DNA of 17,067 nt from Clostridiales bacterium (GTDB lineage Bacteria > Bacillota_A > Clostridia > Oscillospirales > Oscillospiraceae), in assembly GCA_004553625.1 (NCBI GenBank), contig SFKX01000027.1, forward strand, positions 1-17,067, in the 5' to 3' direction. Under the pieces are notes generated by a model, which did not search any database, was not told the DNA's origin, and saw nothing but the letters and a program-made list of their open reading frames with translations. This document shows positions 1 through 6,064 of this stretch, one piece after another (position 1 is the first letter of the stretch; every line of letters starts with the position of its first letter). Both the position numbers and the translations under genes were made by a program.

Positions 1-239
1 ATGAAGTCACTGAAATAATTGGCGCCGCGGCTGGCAAAGTGGCTCAGGCGCGCCACTATCTGCGGCAGGCACCCGTCGCGGTTGGGGCAGAACACGTGCG
101 CGCCGCGCTCTATGAGCTCCTTGATATCCGAGCGGGCCGTGTTGGGGTGTATCTCAAACTTCTCGCAGAGCTGCTGAATGGTCGCATAACCAACTTCTGA
201 TAAATACCTCTCCATCTGCATCAGTCTTATATCTTTCAT
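1..239 (-). CDS. DeoR-like HTH transcriptional regulator, N-terminal part (cut by window edge)
   Basis: The visible 79 residues begin MKDIRLMQMERYLSEVGYAT and form a winged helix-turn-helix of the DeoR/GlpR kind. Residues about 18-45 fit the family pattern: a Val/Ile-x-x-Leu-Cys helix, then HPNTARSDIKELIERG in place of the usual S-x-x-T-I-R-R-D-L-x-x-L-x-x-x-G recognition helix. The C-terminal sugar-phosphate-sensing domain expected in this family lies beyond the window, so the ligand cannot be inferred. The ATG at 239 is preceded by GAGG (minus strand, 248-251) at normal spacing, which supports this start. Its target genes are probably outside the window; the tRNA gene upstream is closed by its own terminator. 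The Arg-Arg of classic DeoR recognition helices is Arg-Ser here, so assignment to the wider HTH class is safer than to DeoR itself. Confidence 0.65.
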   Translation of the reverse strand, partial: MKDIRLMQMERYLSEVGYATIQQLCEKFEIHPNTARSDIKELIERGAHVFCPNRDGCLPQIVARLSHFASRGANYFSDF

Positions 240-283
240 ATCAATTACCTCGGCCTCAAATCAGATTTGTTATCCCCACTCAA

Positions 284-312
284 TAAATACCACCGAAATT
301 GTTAATTGTCAA
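284..312 (-). promoter_or_regulatory. Possible promoter of the DeoR-like gene
   Basis: On the minus strand a perfect -35 TTGACA (307-312) is followed after 17 nt by TATTTA (284-289), which is a poor -10. The position, about 45 nt before the start codon, fits. The -35 lies within a 7-nt repeat tract and may partly match by chance in this AT-rich stretch. Confidence 0.4.
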
Positions 313-324
313 TTCTGAATTGCT
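297..324. repeat. Short tandem heptamer repeat AATTNNN x4
   Basis: Four consecutive 7-nt units, AATTGTT, AATTGTC, AATTCTG and AATTGCT, share AATT in phase. They overlap the -35 of the putative regulator promoter. The tract could be an operator for the adjacent regulator, a remnant of a small AT-rich repeat element, or low-complexity sequence. Confidence 0.5.
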
Positions 325-363
325 GCTCCGGCCGCTGTCAGAGCACTAAAATTGACTGCTCCG
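318..363. repeat. Imperfect direct repeat upstream of the DeoR-like gene
   Basis: AATTGCTGCTCCG (318-330) recurs as AATTGACTGCTCCG (350-363), with 32 nt between the starts, close to three helical turns. DeoR-family proteins often bind repeated sites near their own promoters, so this is a candidate autoregulatory operator; that role is inference only. The rest of 240-441 holds no gene that I can see. Confidence 0.4.
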
Positions 364-441
364 ACTGCAAAATTGGTAAACTATTGTGATATCGTTGAGA
401 AGTTGCTGTTATCTTATCCGTAAGGCGCGCTTGTAAAACAC

Positions 442-475
442 AAAAAAAGCCCCCGGGGCATATGTCCCGGGGGCT
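442..475 (-). terminator. Intrinsic terminator after tRNA-Gly
   Basis: On the minus strand a 10-bp stem (448-457 with 466-475, arms AGCCCCCGGG and CCCGGGGGCT) with an 8-nt loop is followed by a run of seven T (442-448 read in reverse, the last one shared with the stem base). It starts directly after the tRNA's CCA end. It probably also ends read-through transcripts from the upstream operon. Confidence 0.9.
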
Positions 476-549
476 TGGAGCGGGCGAAGGGAATCGAACC
501 CTCGTATCCAGCTTGGAAGGCTGGTGTTCTACCATTGAACTACGCCCGC
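476..549 (-). tRNA. tRNA-Gly (anticodon TCC)
   Basis: The minus strand folds as a full cloverleaf. The acceptor arms are GCGGGCG (549-543) and CGCCCGC (486-480), with discriminator T and an encoded CCA (478-476). The D-arm contains AGTTCAATGGTAGAAC. The anticodon stem CCAGC/GCTGG encloses loop CTTCCAA, giving anticodon TCC, which reads GGA and, by wobble, other Gly codons. The T-arm is GAGGG-TTCGATT-CCCTT. The gene has its own promoter upstream and a strong terminator immediately downstream. Confidence 0.97.
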
Positions 550-559
550 GTACTCGGAT

Positions 560-588
560 ATGTTACCATTCCTCGCCGCCGATGTCAA
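560..588 (-). promoter_or_regulatory. Promoter of tRNA-Gly
   Basis: On the minus strand a perfect TTGACA (583-588), a 17-nt spacer and TAACAT (560-565) lie just upstream of the mature tRNA 5' end at 549. The predicted transcript would start only a few nucleotides before the tRNA. The -35 begins 14 nt after the stop codon of the Smr-domain gene. Confidence 0.8.
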
Positions 589-601
589 CTTTTTTATTTT
601 G

Positions 602-946
602 TCAAAGTATGACCACCGTCATTCCGTTGCTCGAAGCCTCCAGGTCCCGGTCCCGCCGCAGCTCGTCGCAGTGCGCGAAGGCCCGCCGCGTCGCCTCGGC
701 GAAAATCGAAAAGCGCTCGCCGGGGATGTAGTCCCGGATCTTGCCGCGCTGCTTCTGCCGCTCCAGGTATGCGCGCAGCTCGAGCCGTATCTTTCCGCCC
801 TTGCCGCTCGAGCCGTAGCCGTGGATGAGCTTCACCGCCGAGGCGCCCAGCGTGCGGCCGTTCTCTATCGCATACGTCGCGCGGCGCACGGCGAGGTCGG
901 ACGCAGGCATGTCGTATTTGATATTGACTTCCTTCAGATATCCCAT
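602..946 (-). CDS. Smr-domain protein (Smr/MutS2-type endonuclease domain)
   Basis: This 114-residue protein is essentially a lone Smr domain. It starts MGYLKEVNIKYDMPASDLAV and carries the diagnostic segment KLIHGYGSSGKGGKIR at about 39-54, matching the Smr signature (I-H-G-x-G-x(n)-G-x-L/I-R). Smr domains at the C-terminus of MutS2 and as free proteins act as nucleases on nucleic acids; MutS2-linked forms are tied to recombination control and to collided ribosomes. The usual N-terminal LDLHG motif is replaced by VNIKYD, so nuclease activity is uncertain. It is the last gene of the four-gene operon; its ATG lies 2 nt after the stop of the IorA-like gene, which implies translational coupling. 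No clear terminator follows it before the tRNA promoter. Confidence 0.8.
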   Translation of the reverse strand: MGYLKEVNIKYDMPASDLAVRRATYAIENGRTLGASAVKLIHGYGSSGKGGKIRLELRAYLERQKQRGKIRDYIPGERFSIFAEATRRAFAHCDELRRDRDLEASSNGMTVVIL

Positions 947-948
947 TC

Positions 949-1980
949 CTACGCCCTCTCACGTATGGCCCCGCACTTGCACACCGCGGCGCACATGCCG
1001 CAGCCCGCGCACTTTGCCGGGTCTATGACCGGGCTGCGCCCGCTTATCGCCGGGCAGCCGAGCTTACCGCAGGCCCCGCAGCGGCGGCAGCGGTTGGCGT
1101 CCGTCTCGTACTTCCGGGCCGCGCCGCCGCGCCTTTGCAGCGCGCACTCGCCCCGAAGCACCAGCGCGCGAGCCCCGGCGCTCTCCGTCCTCAGCGCGGC
1201 CTCGATGCCGCCCAGGTCGTTCGCGTCGAGTTCCAGCGTCTCAAGACCGCAGGCCCGGCAGAGCTCCGCCGTCTCCTGCCCGCCGCCCACCAGCACCAGC
1301 GTCCCGCCCGTCCGGGCGAGCAGGCGCAGCGAGTCCGCCTCCGCGTCCTCCGCGCCCATCACCGCCGCCGTGTCCCGGCGCGATTCGGGCAGCGCCGCCG
1401 TGAAGCCCGCCAGGGCCGCCGCCGCCGTGCCGCGGCCCCAGGCCGCGTCCATCGCCAGGAAGGGCCGCTTTGCGCCCAGCAGCGAGCAGCCGCCGTCTCC
1501 TATCGTCCGCAGCCAGAGCTTCGAGGCGGCGTAGTACGCGCCCCGGTAGGGGCAGCCCGCGCACATCTCCTCCTGCGAGCTCCCAAGGACGAAGCGCTCC
1601 GGCTCCTTGCGGTATTTCCGCGGCTCCGGCGTCTCCGCCTCCGCGGCGTAGTCCCTCTCCGGGTCCAGGGCCACGGGCCTGTCCCCGGCCTCCGAGGCCG
1701 CAAAGGCCGCGCGCAGGCTGGCATATGCCTCCCCCGCGCCCGGCATGAGCACGGCCACGCCGCCCGTGACGCTGCTCTCCGGCAGCTGCGCGGGCTCGGC
1801 CAGCACGGCCAGGGCGCGCGCTCCCGCCAGGGACGCGCCCAGCGCCGCGTGGAGCGCGGTCCCCGTCTTTGCACATTCCAGCACGCGCAGGCCCTCCGGC
1901 GCTGCGGGTACGGCGCACGCCGCAAAGGCCAGACGGCAGCCGGCTGCATATGCGCCAAGCAGCGCGTTTTCCAGGCTCAT
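949..1980 (-). CDS. Shortened IorA-like 4Fe-4S protein (indolepyruvate ferredoxin oxidoreductase alpha-like, probably not a TPP enzyme)
   Basis: The protein has 343 residues, whereas IorA alpha subunits have roughly 580-620. What survives resembles the second half of IorA: CAGCPYRGAYY (140-150, like IorA's C-x-G-C-P-H-R), then RTIGDGGCSLLGAKRPF (158-174, like the GDIGCY-LG segment), then a C-terminal ferredoxin with C298-x2-C301-x2-C304-x4-C309-P and C324-x2-C327-x2-C330-x3-C334. The thiamine-diphosphate motif expected as G-D-S-T-F-x-H-S-G and the D-N-x-x-T-A-M-T-G segment are absent; the corresponding stretch reads AAVMGAEDAEADSL and VLVGGGQET. The N-terminal pyrimidine-binding half is cut to about 130 Ala-rich residues. 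I infer a Fe-S protein derived from IorA, possibly an electron carrier or scaffold rather than a 2-oxoacid oxidoreductase. No IorB partner is adjacent. The ATG at 1980 is preferred over a GTG at 1983 because GGGAGG lies 7 nt upstream; it shares one nucleotide with the MFS stop codon. Confidence 0.7.
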   Translation of the reverse strand: MSLENALLGAYAAGCRLAFAACAVPAAPEGLRVLECAKTGTALHAALGASLAGARALAVLAEPAQLPESSVTGGVAVLMPGAGEAYASLRAAFAASEAGDRPVALDPERDYAAEAETPEPRKYRKEPERFVLGSSQEEMCAGCPYRGAYYAASKLWLRTIGDGGCSLLGAKRPFLAMDAAWGRGTAAAALAGFTAALPESRRDTAAVMGAEDAEADSLRLLARTGGTLVLVGGGQETAELCRACGLETLELDANDLGGIEAALRTESAGARALVLRGECALQRRGGAARKYETDANRCRRCGACGKLGCPAISGRSPVIDPAKCAGCGMCAAVCKCGAIRERA

Positions 1981-3200
1981 CACTGCACCTCCCGGTTATA
2001 GATAGACTTCACATGGCTCCGGCCGGGCCAGATTATTGTGAACACGCTCACGAGGCCCACGAGCTGCAGCCCCGCGATGACGCCGCGGATGGGCAAAAAC
2101 TCTGCCAGCGCCCCGGCCGCCAGCTGGCCTATGACGCTGCCCAGGGTGGTGAACATGAGGAACACGCCGTTGAACCTCGCCCGGCAGGAGTCCGGCACAT
2201 AGCTCTGCGTGGCAGAGATACGGATGTTATAGGAGTTCACGGCCAGAAAGCCCGAGACGAAGCACATCAGGAGCATCAGGCCCTTCGGCGCGAACACGAA
2301 GCCGCCCTCGAGAAAGCTGATGGAGGCGTAGACCGTCAGCGCGACGGCGAACTTGTGCCGGGCCTTCAAGTGGACGCGGTAGTGCACGACGCCGCCCGCC
2401 AGGCGGCCGAGGACGTTCGCGGCCATGACGTAGACGTAGGTCTCGAGCCCGAGCCCGGGCGCGCTGCGGAAGTAGGGCAGCCAGAGCGCGCTGCCGCCGC
2501 TGCCCACCAGCATCGAAAAGAAGAAATATACCGCTATCACCATGAGCCCCGGCTCGCCCTTGAGGTAGGCGAGGCCCTCGCGGAACTCGCGCAGCATCGT
2601 GCCGTGCTCGGTCCGGATGTGCGTATCCCCGCCCCTTATCTGCGTCTCGAAGCATGCCGCGACGAAAAACGTCGCCGCGTTGAAGGCGAAAAGCGGCTCC
2701 AGGCCCACCCGCTCGTATACGAAGGAGGCCACCGGGACCATTATGACCGCAAAGGGGTAGATGAGGCTGGAGATGGAATAGGCCCGGGAAAAGCAGCCCT
2801 CGGGTATGAGCGTGGGGTAGAGGCTCTCGTAGGCGACCTCGTAGCTGCTGTCTATGCAGCCGATGAAAAAGCACAGCGCCAGGAAAGGCCCGTAGCTGAA
2901 GAGCCCCGCCTTGAGCAGCAGGAAGATGCCCGTGTAGAGCCCGGCCGAGATGAAGTCCAGGGTGTAGATGGCGCGCTTTCTCGAATAGCTGTCCAGGTAC
3001 GGCCCGGCGACGAGCGGCATCACGACCTTCGGCAGGTTGTACACGACCATATACAGCGCGTAGAGGAACACGCTGCCCGTGTAGTCCAGCACCAGCAGGC
3101 TGATGGCAAAGCCCGAAACGGCGTTCCCCAGCATGGAGACCACCGTTCCGAGCGTTATTATCGTGAAGTCGCGTGTCCAGAGTCGAGGCTTTTGCGTCAT
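1980..3200 (-). CDS. MFS transporter (drug/metabolite efflux type)
   Basis: A 406-residue, strongly hydrophobic protein with about 12 predicted membrane spans, the usual size for the major facilitator superfamily. After the first two spans the cytoplasmic loop reads GPYLDSYSRKRAIY (66-79), a divergent motif A (G-x3-D-x-x-x-R-x-R) with D70 and R74-K75-R76. A larger, charged loop near the middle (about 190-215) separates the two six-helix halves, as in the family. The layout resembles the DHA3/MFS_3 group of proton-coupled exporters, but the substrate cannot be read from the sequence. The ATG lies one nucleotide after the stop of the DUF1846 gene with only a weak ribosome site, so it is probably translated by coupling. 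Its stop overlaps the start of the IorA-like gene. Confidence 0.85.
   Translation of the reverse strand: MTQKPRLWTRDFTIITLGTVVSMLGNAVSGFAISLLVLDYTGSVFLYALYMVVYNLPKVVMPLVAGPYLDSYSRKRAIYTLDFISAGLYTGIFLLLKAGLFSYGPFLALCFFIGCIDSSYEVAYESLYPTLIPEGCFSRAYSISSLIYPFAVIMVPVASFVYERVGLEPLFAFNAATFFVAACFETQIRGGDTHIRTEHGTMLREFREGLAYLKGEPGLMVIAVYFFFSMLVGSGGSALWLPYFRSAPGLGLETYVYVMAANVLGRLAGGVVHYRVHLKARHKFAVALTVYASISFLEGGFVFAPKGLMLLMCFVSGFLAVNSYNIRISATQSYVPDSCRARFNGVFLMFTTLGSVIGQLAAGALAEFLPIRGVIAGLQLVGLVSVFTIIWPGRSHVKSIYNREVQ
1988..1993 (-). promoter_or_regulatory. Shine-Dalgarno site of the IorA-like gene
   Basis: GGGAGG on the minus strand lies 7 nt before ATG 1980 and only 4 nt before the alternative GTG 1983. 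This favours the ATG, giving a protein that begins MSLENALLGAY. Confidence 0.7.
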
Positions 3201-3201
3201 G

Positions 3202-4692
3202 TCACTTCTTGCCGTGGTAGAGCTTTTTGGTCTGGTACTTGGGCTCGCAGGTGAGGTTCATGCCCAGGTGCTGGAACACGTTCTCGTCCACGCGGGAGAG
3301 GATGACCGTGGAGTGCACCTCGCCCCCGGCCAGGGCCGCGAGCTGTTCCATGGCCTTTTCGGCGTTCGGGTCCGTCACCGCGCAGATGGAGAGCGCGATG
3401 AGCACCTCGTCCGTGTGCAGGCGGGGGTTGTGGTTGCCCATGTGCTCCACCTTGAGGTGCTGGATGGGCTCGATTATCGCCGGGGAGATGAGCAGAACGT
3501 CCTCCGGGATGCCGCCCAGGCACTTGAGCGCGTTCAGCAGGCAGGCCGAGGACGCCCCGAGCAGCGAGGAGGTCTTGCCCGTTATGAGTTTGCCGTTCGG
3601 CAGCTCCATCGCCACCGCCGGCGCGCCCGTCTCCTCCGCTCTCGCCAGAGCCGCGGGGACCACGGCCCGGTCCGTCGGCTTTGCGCCGATCTGGTTGAGC
3701 AGCATCTCCAGCTTGTATATCTCGTTTATCTCCGAAAGGCCCTGGCGCAGCGAGCACAGGCTCTGGTAGTAGCGCCTTATTATCTCCTGCTCCGAGGCGC
3801 GGCGGCAGGCCTCGTCGTCCATTATGCAGAAACCCGCCATGTTAACGCCCATGTCCGTCGGGCTCTTGTAGGGGCTCTCGCCGTAGATCCGCTCGAACAT
3901 CGCGTTCAGCACCGGGAAGATCTCCACGTCGCGGTTGTAGTTCACCGTCGTCTCGCCGTAGGCCTCCAGGTGGAAGGGGTCTATCATGTTCACGTCGTCC
4001 AGGTCCGCCGTAGCGGCCTCGTAGGCCAGGTTCACCGGGTGCTTCAGCGGCAGGTTCCAAACGGGGAAGGTCTCGAACTTTGCGTAGCCCGCCTTCACCC
4101 CGCGCTTGTGCTCGTGATAGAGCTGGGAAAGGCAGGTCGCCATCTTGCCGCTGCCCGGCCCCGGCGCCGTCACCACGACCAGGCGGCGGCTCGTCTCTAT
4201 ATAATCGTTCTTGCCGAAGCCCTCGTCCGAGACGATGAAGGAGAGGTTCGAGGGGTAGTCCGGGATCCAGTGCTGGAGGTACACGCGCACGCCCATCGCC
4301 TCCAGGCGCTTCTTGAACTGCTCCGCCGCCTGCTGGCCCCGGTAGTGCGTTATGGACACGCTGCCCACATAGAGCCCTATCGCCTTGAAGGCGTCTATGA
4401 GCCGCAGGAGGTCGTCGTCATAGGTTATGCCGAGGTCCCCGCGGCGCTTGCTGCGCTCTATGTCGTCCGCGGAGATGACGATGATTATTTCCGCCTCGTC
4501 CTTCATCTCCAGCAGCATCCGCACCTTGCTGTCCGGCTCGAAGCCCGGCAGCACGCGCGAGGCGTGGTAGTCGTCGAAGAGCTTGCCCCCGAATTCAAGG
4601 TACAGCTTCCCGCCGAAGCGCGCTATGCGCTCCCTTATCTTCTCCGACTGCAGGCGCAGATATTTTTCGTTGTCAAAGCCTATCCTGAGCAT
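3202..4692 (-). CDS. DUF1846 family protein
   Basis: A 496-residue protein that matches the conserved DUF1846 family (Pfam PF08903), whose members are about 490-500 residues, along its length. The start MLRIGFDNEKYLRLQSEKIR is typical. A P-loop-like segment APGPGSGKMATCLSQLYHEH lies at 176-195, with a Ser-Gly-Lys turn as in nucleotide-binding loops. Structures of family members are known, but no established biochemical function is known to me; nucleotide or phosphate binding is a reasonable inference. It is the first gene of the operon with the MFS transporter, the IorA-like protein and the Smr protein. The ATG at 4692 follows a strong GGGAGG 8 nt upstream; an in-frame GTG at 4728 would add 12 charged residues and lacks comparable support. 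A promoter lies at 4740-4768. Confidence 0.9.
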   Translation of the reverse strand: MLRIGFDNEKYLRLQSEKIRERIARFGGKLYLEFGGKLFDDYHASRVLPGFEPDSKVRMLLEMKDEAEIIIVISADDIERSKRRGDLGITYDDDLLRLIDAFKAIGLYVGSVSITHYRGQQAAEQFKKRLEAMGVRVYLQHWIPDYPSNLSFIVSDEGFGKNDYIETSRRLVVVTAPGPGSGKMATCLSQLYHEHKRGVKAGYAKFETFPVWNLPLKHPVNLAYEAATADLDDVNMIDPFHLEAYGETTVNYNRDVEIFPVLNAMFERIYGESPYKSPTDMGVNMAGFCIMDDEACRRASEQEIIRRYYQSLCSLRQGLSEINEIYKLEMLLNQIGAKPTDRAVVPAALARAEETGAPAVAMELPNGKLITGKTSSLLGASSACLLNALKCLGGIPEDVLLISPAIIEPIQHLKVEHMGNHNPRLHTDEVLIALSICAVTDPNAEKAMEQLAALAGGEVHSTVILSRVDENVFQHLGMNLTCEPKYQTKKLYHGKK

Positions 4693-4696
4693 TGTA

Positions 4697-4706
4697 GCTC
4701 CCTCCC
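4697..4706 (-). promoter_or_regulatory. Shine-Dalgarno site of the DUF1846 gene
   Basis: GGGAGGGAGC on the minus strand, with the GGGAGG core 8 nt from ATG 4692. It fixes the start at 4692 instead of the upstream GTG at 4728. Confidence 0.8.
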
Positions 4707-4739
4707 GCTCCCCGTTTTTCTTTTCCACAACTATCCCCT

Positions 4740-4768
4740 ATCATACAACAAACTTCTCCCCGCTTCAA
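4740..4768 (-). promoter_or_regulatory. Promoter of the DUF1846-MFS-IorA-like-Smr operon
   Basis: On the minus strand TTGAAG (4763-4768), a 17-nt spacer and TATGAT (4740-4745). The -10 matches 5 of 6 positions and the -35 matches 4 of 6. It lies just downstream of the murI terminator, where a new transcript must start, with a leader of about 40 nt. Confidence 0.6.
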
Positions 4769-4782
4769 TCATATCTTGCTGC

Positions 4783-4820
4783 AAAAAAGTTCCGCCGCGC
4801 TGCAAGTCACAGCACGGCGG
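4783..4820 (-). terminator. Intrinsic terminator of murI, overlapping its stop codon
   Basis: On the minus strand an 11-bp stem with one G-T wobble (4820-4810 with 4802-4792; arms CCGCCGTGCTG and CAGCGCGGCGG) encloses a 7-nt loop TGACTTG and is followed by AAC and six T. The loop begins with the murI stop codon, so the 5' arm is coding sequence for the last residues. Confidence 0.85.
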
Positions 4821-5616
4821 TTTTGAACGTCGTCTGGGAAAAGTCCCTTTTCAAAAAGAGCTCCGCCACGCGGGCGAATTCCTTTGCGTCTCCGCTGGCG
4901 TAGCAGGCCGTCCGGCCAAAGCTCCTGCGCGGCGAGCGCAGGCCCTCCTCCCCGAGCAGCCGCGCCAGCGCTCTCGCGCCGGCCGCACCCGAGTCTATCA
5001 GCCGGACCCCGGAGCCCATGTAGGCCGAGATCGCCCCGGCCAGCAGCGGAAAGTGCGTGCAGCCCAGGATCAGCGTATCCACCCCGGCGTCCCTCAGCCC
5101 CGCAAGGCATTCGGAAACCGCCGCAGCGACCTCCGGGTCCTCCGGGTCCGCCCGGCCGGCCTCCACCAGCGGCACCAGCTTCGGACTGCCGGAGGCGAAC
5201 ACCTCCAGGCCCGGCTCCAGCGCCTTGAGCTCCCGCACAAAGGCCCCGCTCCGCTGCGTCGCCACCGTGGAGAGGACGCCTATGCGCCCGTTTTCCGTCG
5301 CCTCCGCGGCCTCCCGCGCCGTAGGCTTCACAACGCCCAGCGCCGGGACCCCGGCCTTCTCCTGCACGTAGTCCAGGCAGTTCGAGCTCACCGTCCCGCA
5401 GGCGACCAGCATCGCCTTCACACCGCGCCCGCGCAGGAAGCGCACGTCGCTCTCCGCTATCCGCCTGAGCTCCTCCACGCTCCGGCCCCCGTAGGGGACG
5501 CGCGCCGTGTCGCCCAGGTAAGCTATGTCCTCGCCCGGCAGCAGCCGCCTCAGCTCCCGCACCGAGGTCAGCCCGCCCATGCCGGAGTCAAATATCCCAA
5601 CCGGTCTGAAATCCAT
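4807..5616 (-). CDS. murI: Glutamate racemase
   Basis: MurI interconverts L- and D-glutamate in the cytoplasm, without cofactor, to supply D-Glu for peptidoglycan. The 269-residue product has the family's full length (about 260-270) and its landmarks: GIFDSGMGGLTSVREL (7-22, with D10-S11), YLGDTARVPYG (33-43), the first catalytic Cys in VACGTVSSN (C73) and the second in LGCTHFPLL (C186-T187-H188). The first active-site motif is usually A-C-N-T; here the Asn is Gly74. That may be a lineage variant. The ATG at 5616 has GGAG 6 nt upstream, while an in-frame TTG at 5628 overlaps that site and is unlikely. murI is transcribed on its own, from a promoter that overlaps the 3' end of the ImmA-like gene to a terminator at its own stop codon. 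Confidence 0.95.
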   Translation of the reverse strand: MDFRPVGIFDSGMGGLTSVRELRRLLPGEDIAYLGDTARVPYGGRSVEELRRIAESDVRFLRGRGVKAMLVACGTVSSNCLDYVQEKAGVPALGVVKPTAREAAEATENGRIGVLSTVATQRSGAFVRELKALEPGLEVFASGSPKLVPLVEAGRADPEDPEVAAAVSECLAGLRDAGVDTLILGCTHFPLLAGAISAYMGSGVRLIDSGAAGARALARLLGEEGLRSPRRSFGRTACYASGDAKEFARVAELFLKRDFSQTTFKTAVL

Positions 5617-5622
5617 ACGCCG

Positions 5623-5626
5623 CTCC
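5623..5626 (-). promoter_or_regulatory. Shine-Dalgarno site of murI
   Basis: GGAG on the minus strand, 6 nt before ATG 5616. It supports a protein that begins MDFRPVGIFDSG. Confidence 0.6.
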
Positions 5627-5651
5627 AAACAATGTATTTCCTTCCATCATA

Positions 5652-5664
5652 TTCGCCAGGCGAA
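5652..5664. promoter_or_regulatory. Perfect 13-nt palindrome at the predicted murI transcription start
   Basis: TTCGCC-A-GGCGAA lies just downstream of the murI -10 and covers the likely +1. It could be an operator for an unknown repressor or a short 5' mRNA hairpin. No known box was recognised in it. Confidence 0.4.
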
Positions 5665-5665
5665 C

Positions 5666-5694
5666 ATTTTAGCATCATCCGCTCCCTTTTTCAA
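5666..5694 (-). promoter_or_regulatory. Promoter of murI
   Basis: On the minus strand TTGAAA (5689-5694), a 17-nt spacer and TAAAAT (5666-5671), each matching 5 of 6 consensus positions. The -35 and most of the spacer lie in the last codons of the ImmA-like gene. Confidence 0.7.
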
Positions 5695-6064
5695 GCCCGG
5701 CCTTCCGCAGCGCGCGCAGCGCCTCCGGGCTCGCCCGGCGCAGGTAGTCCTCCAGCACCGCGCCCGGTCCCGCGTAGAGCTTCACGCCCCGCTCCGGCGC
5801 CCGCTTCGGCCGCTCCGTCAGGCGGCAGAGGCCCTCCGCCTCCGCCTCCAGCTCGCAGACCCCGTATTCCTCGCGGTAAAAATGCTCGTTCTCCAGGTGC
5901 GCCAGCTCGTGCCTCAGCCCAGCCTCCCGCGCCGACGCGCCGAAACGGCTGTTTATATAGATCGTGAAGGTCCCGTCCCCGTTCGACACCGTCACCGCAG
6001 GCGAGGCCATGCTCGGAAACTCCACCAGCCGCACCCAGTAGTCCACACCCTCCAGGTAGCTCAT
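5675..6064 (-). CDS. ImmA/IrrE-family metallopeptidase (anti-repressor protease)
   Basis: The 129-residue protein has the zinc-peptidase motif RHELAHLENEHF at 51-62, with H52-E53-x-x-H56, followed by ELEAEAEGL at 71-79, where a downstream Glu is the likely third zinc ligand. This is the ImmA/IrrE arrangement. In ICEBs1 of Bacillus, ImmA cleaves the partner XRE repressor ImmR to derepress the element; IrrE of Deinococcus does the same to DdrO. Here the gene follows the XRE gene with a 4-nt ATGA overlap, the classic repressor/protease pairing, so cleavage of that repressor is a sound inference. The sequence before the motif (about 25-40) looks like the usual beta-strand pair. No obvious terminator follows; the murI promoter begins within its 3' end. 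Confidence 0.85.
   Translation of the reverse strand: MSYLEGVDYWVRLVEFPSMASPAVTVSNGDGTFTIYINSRFGASAREAGLRHELAHLENEHFYREEYGVCELEAEAEGLCRLTERPKRAPERGVKLYAGPGAVLEDYLRRASPEALRALRKAGLEKGSG

Noticed and set aside
338..535. Short open frame on the minus strand over the tRNA-Gly
   Set aside because: It covers the tRNA, its terminator and the AT-rich spacer, and has no ribosome site.
602..625. Possible terminator ATGAC-GGTG-GTCAT at the end of the Smr gene
   Set aside because: The stem has only 5 bp and no T-run follows on the minus strand.
4771..4809. Hairpin CTTGCAGC...GCAGCAAG after murI
   Set aside because: It has a central A-A mismatch and its T-run is in the loop. The better stem at 4792-4820, followed by six T, explains termination.
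5652..5675. LexA-type box in the murI leader (CGAACATTTT)
   Set aside because: The first half CGAAC is present but the required GTTCG-type second half is missing.
3103..5967. 954-codon open frame on the plus strand
   Set aside because: It lies opposite the DUF1846 gene and murI, which have clear family matches and ribosome sites. Its His/Arg/Val-rich product resembles no protein; long antisense frames are expected at this G+C.
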